Source of the DNA: Polaribacter sp. IC073
Lineage (GTDB): Bacteria; Bacteroidota; Bacteroidia; Flavobacteriales; Flavobacteriaceae
Length of the DNA stretch: 64,000 bases
Assembly (NCBI RefSeq): GCF_007997075.1
Contig: NZ_VORS01000002.1
Location: 62,001-126,000, forward strand
Direction of reading: 5' to 3'
Both the position numbers and the translations under genes were made by a program. This document shows positions 1 to 8,878 of this stretch, piece by piece; positions within the stretch are counted from its first letter, which is position 1; each line of letters opens with the position of its first letter. The notes beneath the pieces were generated by a model that saw only the letters and a list, made by a program, of their open reading frames with translations, did not search any database and was not told where the DNA came from.

Positions 1-3
1 ATT

Positions 4-3000
4 ATGAAAACGATATTTAAATTAAGTATCTTCTTACTTTCTTTTGCACTTTTTTCTCAAAAAGGCGCTGTTCATTTTACTTTAAAACCAACGTTAACAC
101 CAGATGGAAGTGAAGTTATCTTCAGCTATCAAGGAGATTTATGGAAAGTGAATTCTAATGGCGGTACAACATTTAGACTAACTGCAATGGACGGAACAGA
201 AACAGACCCAAGTGTTTCTCCTGATGGAAAATGGTTGGCTTTTTCTAGCAATCAATATGGCAATTACGATGTATATATAATGCCTTTAAAAGGCGGAGAA
301 ATTACCCAACTTACTTTTCACCAAGGGAATGACATGGTTGCTTCTTGGAATTGGGATAGTAAAACCATCAATTTTACATCTAACAGATATAATGCTACTT
401 CTAATTTCACCATTTCTATTGCTGGCGAAACTCCAAAAAGAACATTTCCTCATTATTTTAATACCGTTCATAACGCTGTACAACACCCAATAACAAAAGA
501 TATTTATTTTAATGAATCTTGGGAAAGTGCTGCTTTTGCCCATAGAAAAAGGTATAAAGGAGATTACAACCCTGATATAAAATCATATAATATTGTCACT
601 CAGAAATTTACAAAACATACTTCTTATAGAGGAAAAGATTTTGGTGCAACGATTGATGAAAAAGGGAATGTTTACTTTAAATCTGATGAATATAAAGATG
701 AATACAATTTATATACTTTTGAAAGCGGAACTAAAAAAAGACTTACAAATTTCTCTACATCTATTATGTGGCCTAAAGTGAGTGCCAATGGAGAGAAAAT
801 TGTTTTTAGAAAAGATTACCAATTATATGTGTATGATGTTGCCTCAAAATCTTCTAATGAATTAAAAATTAACATCAATAATAATAATACAATTACTAAA
901 AAACAATCTTACAACGTAAAAGGAAAAATTACTTTTTTTGATGTTTCTCCGGATGGGAAAAAGATGGCTTTTGTTTCTAGAGGAAAATTATTTGTTTCTG
1001 ACGTAGAAGGGAAATTTGTAAAAGAAATTCCTACAGAAAACACAGAAGCTGTTCAGGAAGTAAAGTGGTTGAAAAATAACACTTCACTTTTGTATTCTAG
1101 ATCTTACAAAGGGTATTACAACTGGTTTGTTGTTGATGCTGAGAATAGTGAATCTACAAAACAGCTTACCAAAAATGACATGAATAATAGGCAGCTTACT
1201 TTTGATAAAGAAATGACAAAAGGTGTTTATTTAAGAGGTAGAAATGAAATTTATACGATCGATTTAAAAACTTTTAAGAGTGATTTGGTTGTAAAAGATG
1301 AACTTTGGGGATTCTACAACGCAAATCCATATTTTTCTCCTGATGGAAAATACATTGCTTACAATGCGTATCGAGATTTTGAAGCTGATATATTTGTCTA
1401 TAATACAGCATCTAAAAACACCATAAATCTTACAAATACAAAGGTTTCTGAGCTTCAACCAATTTGGTCTGAAGATGGAAGATTTATTTATTTCACTTCA
1501 GAAAGAACTGCTCCTAGTTTTCCTAGTGGTGGAAACGGAAAGTCGAAAGTATATCAAATGGCTTTGGATAAATATGAGAAACCTTTTAAAATGGACAAGT
1601 TAAAAGAGTTGTTCGTAAAAAAGGATACTACTAAAAAAGATAAAAAGGAAGAAAACGTAACTGTTGGGATAAACAGTAAAGGGTTAATGGATAGGTTGAC
1701 TAGAATTAGCCCAAGATTTGGAAATCAAGCAAATATTTCTGTGATAACTGAAGGCGATAAAACGCATGTACTATACATTTCTAATCACGATGAAGGCAAA
1801 AATAAATTATGGAAAACAACCATAGCACCTTTTGAGAGCGATAAAACAGAAAGTTTAGGAGACAAAGGAGTTTTTGGATACCAGCATGTAGCGTCAAAAA
1901 AGAAACATTATGTATTGGTAAGTGGCGTTATTAATTCCCTAAACTTAAGTACAAACAAATTAAAAGTAATTGCTATAGATTCTAAATTCAACAAGTCTTT
2001 GTCAAACGAATTTGAGCAAATGTATTTTGAAGCTTGGGCGGGAATGGAAGAGAATTTTTATGATGAAAATTTTCACGGACAAAATTGGCAAAAACTAAGA
2101 GATCGTTATGCAGAGTTTTTACCTTTTATTACCAATAGAGCAGATTTACGTTTGATTTTTAATGATATGTTGGGTGAATTAAATACGTCTCATTTTGGGT
2201 TTAATTCAAACGGTTCTGAAGAAAAAATCTATTACGGAACCAAAACTTTAGCTACCGGAATAACATTTAAAAACGACAAGCCGTTTATGGTTGAAAGAAT
2301 TGTTTCTGAAAGCCCTGTTGATGTTAAAAATAAAAACATTAGAAAAGGTGATGTGTTAATTGCTGTGAATGGAGTAGGAGTTGATACCAATAAAAACAGA
2401 GAATCTTACTTTACAAATCCTGATACTAAAGACGAGATTAAATTGACTTTCTCTAGAAATAAAGAGGAATTTAGTGTTTACATTCATGCTACAAATTATG
2501 GAGATATTAAAAGTTTGATGTATGATGAATGGCAAGATGAAAATCAAAAACATGTAGATGAAAAGACAAATAATGAGATTGCTTATGTGCACATGAAAAA
2601 TATGAGTGGTGGAGAACTAACCAAGTTTTATGAAGATTTAATGAGCAATGAAGCGTACAAAAAAGGATTAATTTTAGATTTAAGGTACAATACAGGAGGA
2701 AATGTACACGACCCTGTTTTAAACTTTTTGCAACAAAAAAAATACTTAAACTGGAAATATAGAGAAGGCAAATTGGCAAGTCAATCTAATTTTAGTTATG
2801 GTAATAAACCCATTGTTTTGTTAATAAATGAGCAATCTCTTTCGGATGCAGAAATGACCGCTGCAGGTTTTAAAGAACTCGGTTTGGGTACTATTGTAGG
2901 AACAGAAACCTACAGATGGATTATTTTTACCACCAGTAAATCTTTAGTTGATGGCTCTTCATACAGATTGCCTTCTTGGGGTTGTTATACGTTAGATGGT

Positions 3001-3126
3001 AAAGATTTAGAATTAACAGGAGTTTCACCAGATGTATATGTTGGTAAAGATTTTAAAGATAGATTACAAAATAATACACCTCAATTAGATAAAGCTATTG
3101 CCATTTTAATGAAAAAAATAAAGTAG
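4..3126 (+). CDS. Tricorn-like S41 family protease, secreted
   Basis: This 1040-residue protein has a signal peptide (about residues 1-19), then a long beta-propeller region with repeated TolB/WD40-like motifs (TPDGSEVIFSY, SPDGKWLAFSS, SPDGKYIAYNA), a PDZ-like region near 740-830 and a C-terminal S41 peptidase domain. The tricorn catalytic elements are all visible: the Ser-His pair S729-H730 in NTSHFGF, the nucleophile region LSDAE at S947-D948, and a Glu (E1003) just before the G-V-x-P-D motif. Tricorn proteases are known to cut oligopeptides from larger degradation products; the signal peptide here implies a periplasmic or surface role. The gene is monocistronic in this view, and its promoter lies outside the window. 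Its start is the ATG three bases in, supported by the signal peptide that follows at once. Family assignment is firm; substrate is unknown. Confidence 0.9.
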   Translation: MKTIFKLSIFLLSFALFSQKGAVHFTLKPTLTPDGSEVIFSYQGDLWKVNSNGGTTFRLTAMDGTETDPSVSPDGKWLAFSSNQYGNYDVYIMPLKGGEITQLTFHQGNDMVASWNWDSKTINFTSNRYNATSNFTISIAGETPKRTFPHYFNTVHNAVQHPITKDIYFNESWESAAFAHRKRYKGDYNPDIKSYNIVTQKFTKHTSYRGKDFGATIDEKGNVYFKSDEYKDEYNLYTFESGTKKRLTNFSTSIMWPKVSANGEKIVFRKDYQLYVYDVASKSSNELKININNNNTITKKQSYNVKGKITFFDVSPDGKKMAFVSRGKLFVSDVEGKFVKEIPTENTEAVQEVKWLKNNTSLLYSRSYKGYYNWFVVDAENSESTKQLTKNDMNNRQLTFDKEMTKGVYLRGRNEIYTIDLKTFKSDLVVKDELWGFYNANPYFSPDGKYIAYNAYRDFEADIFVYNTASKNTINLTNTKVSELQPIWSEDGRFIYFTSERTAPSFPSGGNGKSKVYQMALDKYEKPFKMDKLKELFVKKDTTKKDKKEENVTVGINSKGLMDRLTRISPRFGNQANISVITEGDKTHVLYISNHDEGKNKLWKTTIAPFESDKTESLGDKGVFGYQHVASKKKHYVLVSGVINSLNLSTNKLKVIAIDSKFNKSLSNEFEQMYFEAWAGMEENFYDENFHGQNWQKLRDRYAEFLPFITNRADLRLIFNDMLGELNTSHFGFNSNGSEEKIYYGTKTLATGITFKNDKPFMVERIVSESPVDVKNKNIRKGDVLIAVNGVGVDTNKNRESYFTNPDTKDEIKLTFSRNKEEFSVYIHATNYGDIKSLMYDEWQDENQKHVDEKTNNEIAYVHMKNMSGGELTKFYEDLMSNEAYKKGLILDLRYNTGGNVHDPVLNFLQQKKYLNWKYREGKLASQSNFSYGNKPIVLLINEQSLSDAEMTAAGFKELGLGTIVGTETYRWIIFTTSKSLVDGSSYRLPSWGCYTLDGKDLELTGVSPDVYVGKDFKDRLQNNTPQLDKAIAILMKKIK

Positions 3127-3155
3127 TTAAGTATCTTAAAGAACAATTTTAATTA

Positions 3156-3213
3156 AGAGACCATACAGGTTCTTGTGCTGTATTTAATTCAGTATTAAAA
3201 CTGTACGGTCTCT
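3156..3213. repeat. Imperfect inverted repeat, possible terminator between convergent genes
   Basis: Thirteen-base arms at 3156-3168 (AGAGACCATACAG) and 3201-3213 (CTGTACGGTCTCT) pair with one mismatch. A shorter competing arm (TACAG at 3164-3168 with CTGTA at 3178-3182) lies inside. It sits just after the protease stop and before the 3' end of the opposing operon. There is no strong T run, so a terminator role is inference. Confidence 0.4.
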
Positions 3214-3228
3214 ATGTTTATCTATGCG

Positions 3229-3271
3229 GTTGTCATTTCGAAAAGAGCTTTTAGCGGTGGAGAAATCTCAT
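3229..3271. repeat. Intergenic REP-like element (GTCATTTCGA ... GAGAAATCTCAT)
   Basis: The stretch reads TGTCATTTCGAAAAGAGC, a short AAAAG/CTTTT stem at 3241-3252, then GGAGAAATCTCAT. From memory this matches a short palindromic element scattered between genes in many Bacteroidota genomes. Only one copy is evident here, so the repeat nature cannot be tested from this window. Confidence 0.4.
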
Positions 3272-3322
3272 AATTTTAAACCAAAACTAGAGATCAATAA
3301 AATGAATTAGAATTCGTTATAA

Positions 3323-3676
3323 TTAATTTAATATAAACGTATAATCTACGTCTTCTGGTGATAAAATTTCTTTTTTAAAGTTACTTTTAATTTTTAAAAG
3401 TACTTTAAGTTCTTCAAACTCATAAACATTAAAAATTAAAATTAAATTTTGATGATATGTTTGTATTGGAATTTTTCTTTTTTGAGTTGTATTCGCATAA
3501 TGTGTGAACCAATATGCTGTATCTACTTTAGAAATGTAATTTTTAAACTGAATTAACTCCTCTAATTCAAATTGAAAAAAGACATTGTTAAATGTTAAAC
3601 TATATGTTTCACAACCCATGCAAACAGATAACTCTCCACATTTAACACTTGATATTATTTTAGTTTTATGGCACAT
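3323..3676 (-). CDS. Small Cys-rich cytoplasmic protein (DUF6686-like)
   Basis: This 117-residue protein lacks a signal peptide. Its N-terminus has four cysteines (C2, C13, C19, C22) arranged as CGELSVCMGC, which looks like a small metal-binding or redox site; the rest is rich in hydrophobic and aromatic residues. I think it belongs to the flavobacterial DUF6686 family, from memory only. Its start codon is 10 bases after the stop of the PepSY-flavoreductase, so it is the last gene of the five-gene heme/iron operon. That position and the cysteines suggest a role in iron or redox handling, which is inference. No enzymatic motif is visible. Confidence 0.7.
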   Translation of the reverse strand: MCHKTKIISSVKCGELSVCMGCETYSLTFNNVFFQFELEELIQFKNYISKVDTAYWFTHYANTTQKRKIPIQTYHQNLILIFNVYEFEELKVLLKIKSNFKKEILSPEDVDYTFILN

Positions 3677-3686
3677 TTTTTTATTT

Positions 3687-5885
3687 TTAGTAACAATCAG
3701 ACTTAATTTGATTATTTTCTTGAAACTTTTCTAACGGAGTTTTTAAATAAGAAATTGTTATTTCTTCCAAGGCTTTTAGCACTCCTTTTTGCATACTTAT
3801 AGAACCACAAATCATAATACAATTTCCCTTCTCTAAAGTATCCGCAATTATTTTGGGATGCTTTTGTATGATATCTTGAACATATGTCTTTTCTTTTTGT
3901 TCTTGAGAAAAAGCAGTATAAAATGAGGTTAACGATTTATTTTTAACTGCTTTTTCAATATTATTTTTATAAATTTCTAGTGAATTTTTTGTTCTTCCTC
4001 CCCAAAATAAATGAATCTTTGGGTTTGATTTTTTTTCATTAATCATGCCTAAAAAAGGAGCAATTCCTGTTCCGTTTGCAATTAAAACAACTTCTTTTGC
4101 TTTTTTTGGTAGATGAAATTTTTTATTTTTTTGAATGTGAGCAATAAATTTTTCGTCCTTATGTAAGTTGTTAAAATAATTAGAGCAAAGGCCAAGTTCG
4201 TGTTTTTTAATACTCAATAAAATAGTATTATCTATTTTCCCTATAGAATATAAACGATTTTTAGTTTCATTTTCTGGTGTGATAGAAAGCAAATCTCCAG
4301 AGTTAAATTTTATTTTTTTGCTTGGTTTTAGTTGAATTAAAAAGGTTTCATCAGTATTAATTATGGTTTTGTTTAGAACTTTATAATAATGTTCTTTCTT
4401 TTTAGAAACTTGTAAATGTTCTTTCTTTATTTGAAGGTTAATTTTATGGAATTTACTCCATTCTTTTATCCATTTATTAAATTCAGAAAAAGACTGATTA
4501 TTTATTTTAAAAATTGGCGAACATGGTATAAAGTTTATGTGAAGTTGCAAAGTAGCATGTACTAAAATTGCAAACTTACAGAAGTCTGGATACTCTTTGG
4601 AACCAAAACCAAGCACAGAGAAATTCAGAATCTTTTTTTGATTGGTTTTTTCAATTTTTTGAATAAATTTTGAAGCATTTACTGGCGCTTCACCTTCACC
4701 ATAAGTAGCGGTAAAAATGACAATGTTTTGAGCCTTTTTATACGTTGCATATTCATTTAATTCTGAGATGAAAACCGTTTTATTTGCTGTTAATAAAGCA
4801 TTGTAAAATGTAGTAGCAAAGTTAAAAGTACTTCCTGTTTCAGATCCCACAAGAATAATAAATTCGGCTTCGTCTTTGGTAAATTTATTTTTTGCGGACG
4901 TAGTTTTCTTTCTTCTCTTTAAAGTCATAGAAAAACCAGAGAAAATAAAGAATAATATGGCAAAACAAGCGAGTAATAAGATGATAGACCATAAAATAGA
5001 ACCTTGTCCAGTATGCAAGATTAAACTGTAATAAGAACCTAAAGCAACTAAAGACTGTTTTTTCTGACTCACAATTTGCCCTGTAAATTGATGAATTGCT
5101 ACTTCTTTATCAGTAAGTTTTACAAAGAAATAATCTTCTTCATCCGTAGAAAATGGGAATTCTATTTTTTTGACTTCCGCTAATTTTGTTGATTTAAAAA
5201 TGACAAAATCTGCAACATTAATTTTTTCAACATTTTTTTTCTGTTCAATATTTTGATGTCTAGCAGAGTCTTTAGGTAATAAAGAGAATTTTTCTAACGA
5301 CAAGTAAACGCCTGTTATGGTAACAATTAGTATGGGAATTAACGCATACCTTCCAATAATTATGTGATAATATTGATTGAAATCTTCTTTGATAATTTTA
5401 GAGAAAAACTTAGAAAAACCACCTTGTCTTTTAGCTATTAAAAGAATTCCTGTAATAGCTATTAAAAAGAGTAATAAAGACACAAAACCAATAAGAAACC
5501 TACCCGTAGATTTTAAGAACAAAGAGCGATGCAAGTTTGTAGCAAATTCGAAAATGGGCTTCTTTTCTATCATCTCTCCAATCTTGTTTCCGGTTTTAGG
5601 ATTGATATAAAAAGTTTCGCTTTTACCTTTTTCTGAAATAATATTTACTGAAACAAAATCATTTTCGTCAATATCTATTGTTAATACTTCGCCATATTTC
5701 TGTTGTAAAATATTAATTGTTTCATCCATAGAAACTTCAGTAAGATTTACAGTATCAAAGGAGTTTAATTTGTTTGAAATCGGTTCAAAAGCTAAAATAA
5801 TACCAGTAATAGAGGCGATTATAATAAATAAAGCAGAAGATATAGCCAACGTTAAGTGGCTATACCTCCAAATAGAAATTGTCAT
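3687..5885 (-). CDS. PepSY transmembrane protein fused to flavodoxin and ferredoxin-NADP reductase domains
   Basis: This 732-residue inner-membrane protein joins three parts. The first ~325 residues form a PepSY-associated membrane domain with four helices (about 10-33, 131-153, 172-198, 298-324) and periplasmic loops. A flavodoxin-like FMN domain follows (GSETGSTFNFA near 340, TATYGEGEAP). The C-terminus is a ferredoxin-NADP reductase module with the FAD motif RLYSIG near 545, an NADPH site ANGTGIAPF near 600 and a CGS motif near 692. The layout resembles sulfite-reductase flavoprotein or P450 reductase modules mounted on a membrane anchor. The likely role is moving electrons from cytosolic NADPH via FAD and FMN across the membrane, for ferric or heme iron reduction. 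It is 7 bases downstream of the DUF2271 gene, its probable periplasmic partner. Domain calls are firm; the electron acceptor is inferred. Confidence 0.88.
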   Translation of the reverse strand: MTISIWRYSHLTLAISSALFIIIASITGIILAFEPISNKLNSFDTVNLTEVSMDETINILQQKYGEVLTIDIDENDFVSVNIISEKGKSETFYINPKTGNKIGEMIEKKPIFEFATNLHRSLFLKSTGRFLIGFVSLLLFLIAITGILLIAKRQGGFSKFFSKIIKEDFNQYYHIIIGRYALIPILIVTITGVYLSLEKFSLLPKDSARHQNIEQKKNVEKINVADFVIFKSTKLAEVKKIEFPFSTDEEDYFFVKLTDKEVAIHQFTGQIVSQKKQSLVALGSYYSLILHTGQGSILWSIILLLACFAILFFIFSGFSMTLKRRKKTTSAKNKFTKDEAEFIILVGSETGSTFNFATTFYNALLTANKTVFISELNEYATYKKAQNIVIFTATYGEGEAPVNASKFIQKIEKTNQKKILNFSVLGFGSKEYPDFCKFAILVHATLQLHINFIPCSPIFKINNQSFSEFNKWIKEWSKFHKINLQIKKEHLQVSKKKEHYYKVLNKTIINTDETFLIQLKPSKKIKFNSGDLLSITPENETKNRLYSIGKIDNTILLSIKKHELGLCSNYFNNLHKDEKFIAHIQKNKKFHLPKKAKEVVLIANGTGIAPFLGMINEKKSNPKIHLFWGGRTKNSLEIYKNNIEKAVKNKSLTSFYTAFSQEQKEKTYVQDIIQKHPKIIADTLEKGNCIMICGSISMQKGVLKALEEITISYLKTPLEKFQENNQIKSDCY

Positions 5886-5892
5886 TTTTTTT

Positions 5893-6387
5893 TTATTGTG
5901 GTAACATTCTTATGTATCGGATAAATCCTTTTCCTTCAATTTTAGACTTTAAATTTGCTGCGGTCAATTCAAACTCTACATCATCTTTATGATATTTTTG
6001 ATCTTCTACAGCTGTTTCAAACCGAATTTTATATCCTTTATCTACCTTATCATTATCAATTCTAAGAATACTAATGGTACGCTGACCACCACTAATTGTT
6101 GCGCCTGTAATAGCATCGATATCTGCTCTTTTTTTACCTTGAAAATTCCACCATTCTCTAATATCAAAATACCACTCATCATCATCACCTTGCACATATA
6201 AAGTCTCTGCATATTCACCTTTTGGGTTTAATAATGAAACCACTACATAAGCACCTTCACCAGTGTAGTTTTTCATTTGAATCATGCATTTGTATGGAGA
6301 ACTTTCATTCATTTTTTTAAAGCTGAACAAGGCAGTTATTGCCAATAGAAATACAGGAATAAGAAGTACTATTTTTTTAGTTTTCAT
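5893..6387 (-). CDS. DUF2271 periplasmic protein with ApbE-type flavinylation motif
   Basis: This 164-residue protein starts with a hydrophobic signal or anchor segment (about 5-24) followed by a DUF2271 domain, so it faces the periplasm. Residues 91-97 read D-A-I-T-G-A-T, matching the Dxx(S/T)GA(T/S) consensus that ApbE uses for covalent FMN attachment to Thr; T97 would carry the flavin. DUF2271 proteins have been linked to extracytosolic flavinylation systems together with PepSY reductases. It lies 7 bases before the PepSY-flavoreductase and 9 bases after the ankyrin gene. I infer that it is the periplasmic flavin relay between the membrane reductase and iron or heme. No apbE gene is in this window, so the modifying enzyme must be encoded elsewhere. 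Confidence 0.85.
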   Translation of the reverse strand: MKTKKIVLLIPVFLLAITALFSFKKMNESSPYKCMIQMKNYTGEGAYVVVSLLNPKGEYAETLYVQGDDDEWYFDIREWWNFQGKKRADIDAITGATISGGQRTISILRIDNDKVDKGYKIRFETAVEDQKYHKDDVEFELTAANLKSKIEGKGFIRYIRMLPQ

Positions 6388-6396
6388 GTTTGAATT

Positions 6397-7872
6397 TTAT
6401 TTTAGAAAGTTGATGTTGTGTTTTTTTAACAATTCATTTTCAGATGCTAAATCAAAAATAGATTCATCAAATGCTGTTTTTACATTTTTATCTGCGTTAA
6501 TACTTAATAAGTATTTTATAATCTTGTCATCTTTAGCTTTCATCACAGCGATTTGTAATGCAGATAAATTTTCTTTATTTAGAGCATTTACATTAATTTT
6601 AAAAACAGCTAACCTTTTTAATAATGGTAAATTATTTCTTTCAGTAGCAATGTGTAATAACGTATTTTCAGAATTCTGAAGTTGATTTATAACCAATCCA
6701 TTTTTTTCTAAAACTTTTAGTTTTGATTCAAAAATTGCGGGTTTACTCGCTCTAAAACTGTTTATTAAATAATAAGAAAGCGTATTATCATCTTTATCTA
6801 CTGTATGAATAGCAGCATCTTTTTCTAATAAAAACTGAACAACATCAATTGAATTTCTGTTTACAGCCATAGCTAAAGCAGAACGGCCATCATTATTTTT
6901 TAAATTAATGTTTTTTACATCTTTTGATAAAAACTGAACAACTTCTAAAGAATTGTTATTTGCAGCATTCATAAATGGAGAATTTCCATCTTCATCTTGT
7001 AAATTAACAGCTACACCTTTTTCAATAAAATATTTAAATTCAGATAGTTTTGAACTGTTTTTCGCGATAAAATGAAGGGAGTTTCTATTTTTATGATCAA
7101 TCCCATTCGGATTTACGCCACTTTTTTCTAAAAATTGATAGGTCTCTAAAGTGTTTTTTTTATTTCTAGAACCTTGACTCGCAAAAATCATTGCATGATT
7201 ACCTTTGTCAATTCCTTTTTCTAAAAGTATCTTCAAAAATTTTGTGTTTCCTCCTTTTGCAGCATATTCGAAAAGTCCGTTTCCGTTAGTATCTTTGTCA
7301 TTTAAAGAAGCTCCTTTTGTAGTAAAATAGTCTACAAGTTTAAAATCTGTTAAATGAGAAGCAACCAACAATAAAGCATTTGCGCCATCATGATTTTTCT
7401 CTTGGGTGATATCTGCGCCAATTTCAAAGCTATATTTATAGAGTTCTAAATTTAATTGACCTGCCGAAGCAGCAAAGTTCATAAACGTGTTTCCATGTGT
7501 ATCAATTATAGTTGTTTTCGCACCTTTAGAAAAAACATGTTTCATTATTTCTATGTTGTCTTTATATGCGGCCCAGAAAATGTAAGTTCGCCCATCATGC
7601 GTTTTTTTGTTAACGCCATTTCCTTCTTTAGATATAAGATATTTTATGGTTTTATTAGCTGTCTTGTTCAAAATAGCATAAACTACAGCATCAAATGCAT
7701 TGCTACTTAAAGCTGCAATATCATTTCCTTCATTAATTTTTTGATCTATAGTTTCTATACTGGGGTTCGTTTTCCAAAATTTAGCATCCAAAAAAATATT
7801 CTTTTTTTGAGCTGAAATAGAAATACTAGAAATTATAGTAATAACGACTAGTAGTTGTTTTAATGTATTCAT
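6397..7872 (-). CDS. Periplasmic ankyrin-repeat protein
   Basis: This 491-residue protein has a clear signal peptide (residues 1-21, ending SISAQ) and then about a dozen ankyrin repeats across the whole mature chain, with typical cores such as DGRTYIFWAA, NGNGLFEYAA, DGRSALAMAV and ENLSALQIAV. No other domain is visible. Ankyrin repeats bind proteins; secreted ankyrin proteins beside heme or oxidative-stress genes are known in other bacteria. It is the second gene of the operon, 5 bases after the DUF6607 reading frame and 9 bases before the DUF2271 gene, which suggests a scaffold or chaperone for the heme/iron machinery. That role is inference; the fold and export are well supported. Confidence 0.88.
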   Translation of the reverse strand: MNTLKQLLVVITIISSISISAQKKNIFLDAKFWKTNPSIETIDQKINEGNDIAALSSNAFDAVVYAILNKTANKTIKYLISKEGNGVNKKTHDGRTYIFWAAYKDNIEIMKHVFSKGAKTTIIDTHGNTFMNFAASAGQLNLELYKYSFEIGADITQEKNHDGANALLLVASHLTDFKLVDYFTTKGASLNDKDTNGNGLFEYAAKGGNTKFLKILLEKGIDKGNHAMIFASQGSRNKKNTLETYQFLEKSGVNPNGIDHKNRNSLHFIAKNSSKLSEFKYFIEKGVAVNLQDEDGNSPFMNAANNNSLEVVQFLSKDVKNINLKNNDGRSALAMAVNRNSIDVVQFLLEKDAAIHTVDKDDNTLSYYLINSFRASKPAIFESKLKVLEKNGLVINQLQNSENTLLHIATERNNLPLLKRLAVFKINVNALNKENLSALQIAVMKAKDDKIIKYLLSINADKNVKTAFDESIFDLASENELLKKHNINFLK

Positions 7873-7877
7873 TTTTC

Positions 7878-8779
7878 TTATTTTTTTACAAATGATTCAA
7901 TAATATCGTTCAATTCTTTCTTTTCAATAACAGTATCCGTAAATAAGTGTTTGTATAAAGGTTTGTTGTCTACCTTCGTTTCTAATGTTAAATCTGTATT
8001 TCTACTAAAAATGTCTTCCCATTTATTTCTAACCAATTGCCATTTACTATTTTTTTCCTTCCACCAATCTGAAGCTGCTTTACATTTACTATCGGCAACT
8101 TTAACATAGGTATTGTATCCTTTCTCTTTTGCTATTATTAAATCTTCTTCACCTGGTTTACGTTGCACTTTGCTATTATCTTGGTCATGAACCCAACCAT
8201 CATTAGTAATTTCATGTCTGTTTCCTCTTAAAGTAATATTGTAATCGCTTCTTTTTGTATATTCTCTTCTTGGTAAAGGAGCAGTCGTTTTGTTTTCCCA
8301 ATAGCTTTTTCCATCTACGTGCACCCAAGTTCCAGAACCTTCGTAACGCGGACTGTCATCTACTTGATATACTTTTTGAGTCCATTGTTTCTTAACATCT
8401 TTCTTATTCTTTCTGTTGAATGTCCAATTATTATTTCCATTAAAAGTATAAAAATCAGTGTTTTGATACATCCAATCTTGTCTCCAATGCTTTATAATCA
8501 TTGGATTTGTAGGAATACCAACTTGTAATATATGCTGAATAGAAATTTATTATTTTTATCTTCTACCAAACCAGCCCATTCCAAACCTTTGTCAACCTTC
8601 GTTTTAGAAGCCTTATAAGTGGAGTCTTTGCTGTAATTAAAAGTTTCAGCAAAATTAAAAGTTACCTCAAAACAACCACACATTTCTTTGATGGCATTTT
8701 GGTCTTTAGTTTTTTTACTTTGTGCATTTACAGAAATTGTTAGTAGAAGAATTAAGCTACTAAATAATAATTTATTCAT
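7878..8779 (-). pseudogene. DUF6607 family exported protein, interrupted by a one-base frameshift
   Basis: Two minus-strand frames join into one protein of about 300 residues, the usual DUF6607 length. The first frame (8779 down to about 8549) starts MNKLLFSSLILLL and has a signal peptide ending VNAQ. The second covers IQHILQVGIPTNPMIIKHW and the long Trp-rich remainder to 7878. The frames meet in an A run at 8546-8548: adding one A gives N-K-I-S-I-Q-H-I-L in frame, whereas the actual frame runs into a stop at 8498-8500. The upstream ATG at 8815 is rejected as start because a promoter box overlaps it. It is the first gene of the operon, divergent from the TonB receptor. Function is unknown; association with heme/iron genes is inferred from context. 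A real disruption or a homopolymer base-call error would look the same here. Confidence 0.82.
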
Positions 8780-8812
8780 TATTTGTTTTTTATGGTTTGT
8801 ATTAATTTCCGA

Positions 8813-8820
8813 CAAAAATA
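8813..8820 (-). promoter_or_regulatory. Promoter -7 element for the heme-operon minus strand
   Basis: The minus strand reads TATTTTTG, a full match to the Bacteroidota TAnnTTTG box, about 33 bases before the ATG at 8779. It covers the alternative ATG at 8815 and so argues for the later start. No clear -33 TTG is visible. Confidence 0.5.
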
Positions 8821-8835
8821 TAAATTTTATTTAGA

Positions 8836-8862
8836 TTGAATTAAAATAAGAACATATATTTG
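8836..8862 (+). promoter_or_regulatory. Promoter of the TonB receptor-HmuY operon
   Basis: TTG at 8836-8838 and TATATTTG at 8855-8862, 16 bases apart, form a good Bacteroidota promoter ending 16 bases before the receptor ATG. The divergent promoter at 8813-8820 lies only about 15 bases away, so one regulator (for example an iron- or heme-responsive one) could control both sides. Confidence 0.55.
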
Positions 8863-8878
8863 TCGAAAATTATTAAGA

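Noticed and set aside
8498..8815. Complete 105-residue protein starting at 8815
   Set aside because: It is the first part of the frameshifted DUF6607 gene; its last residues after the A run are out of frame, and the 8815 start lies on a promoter box.
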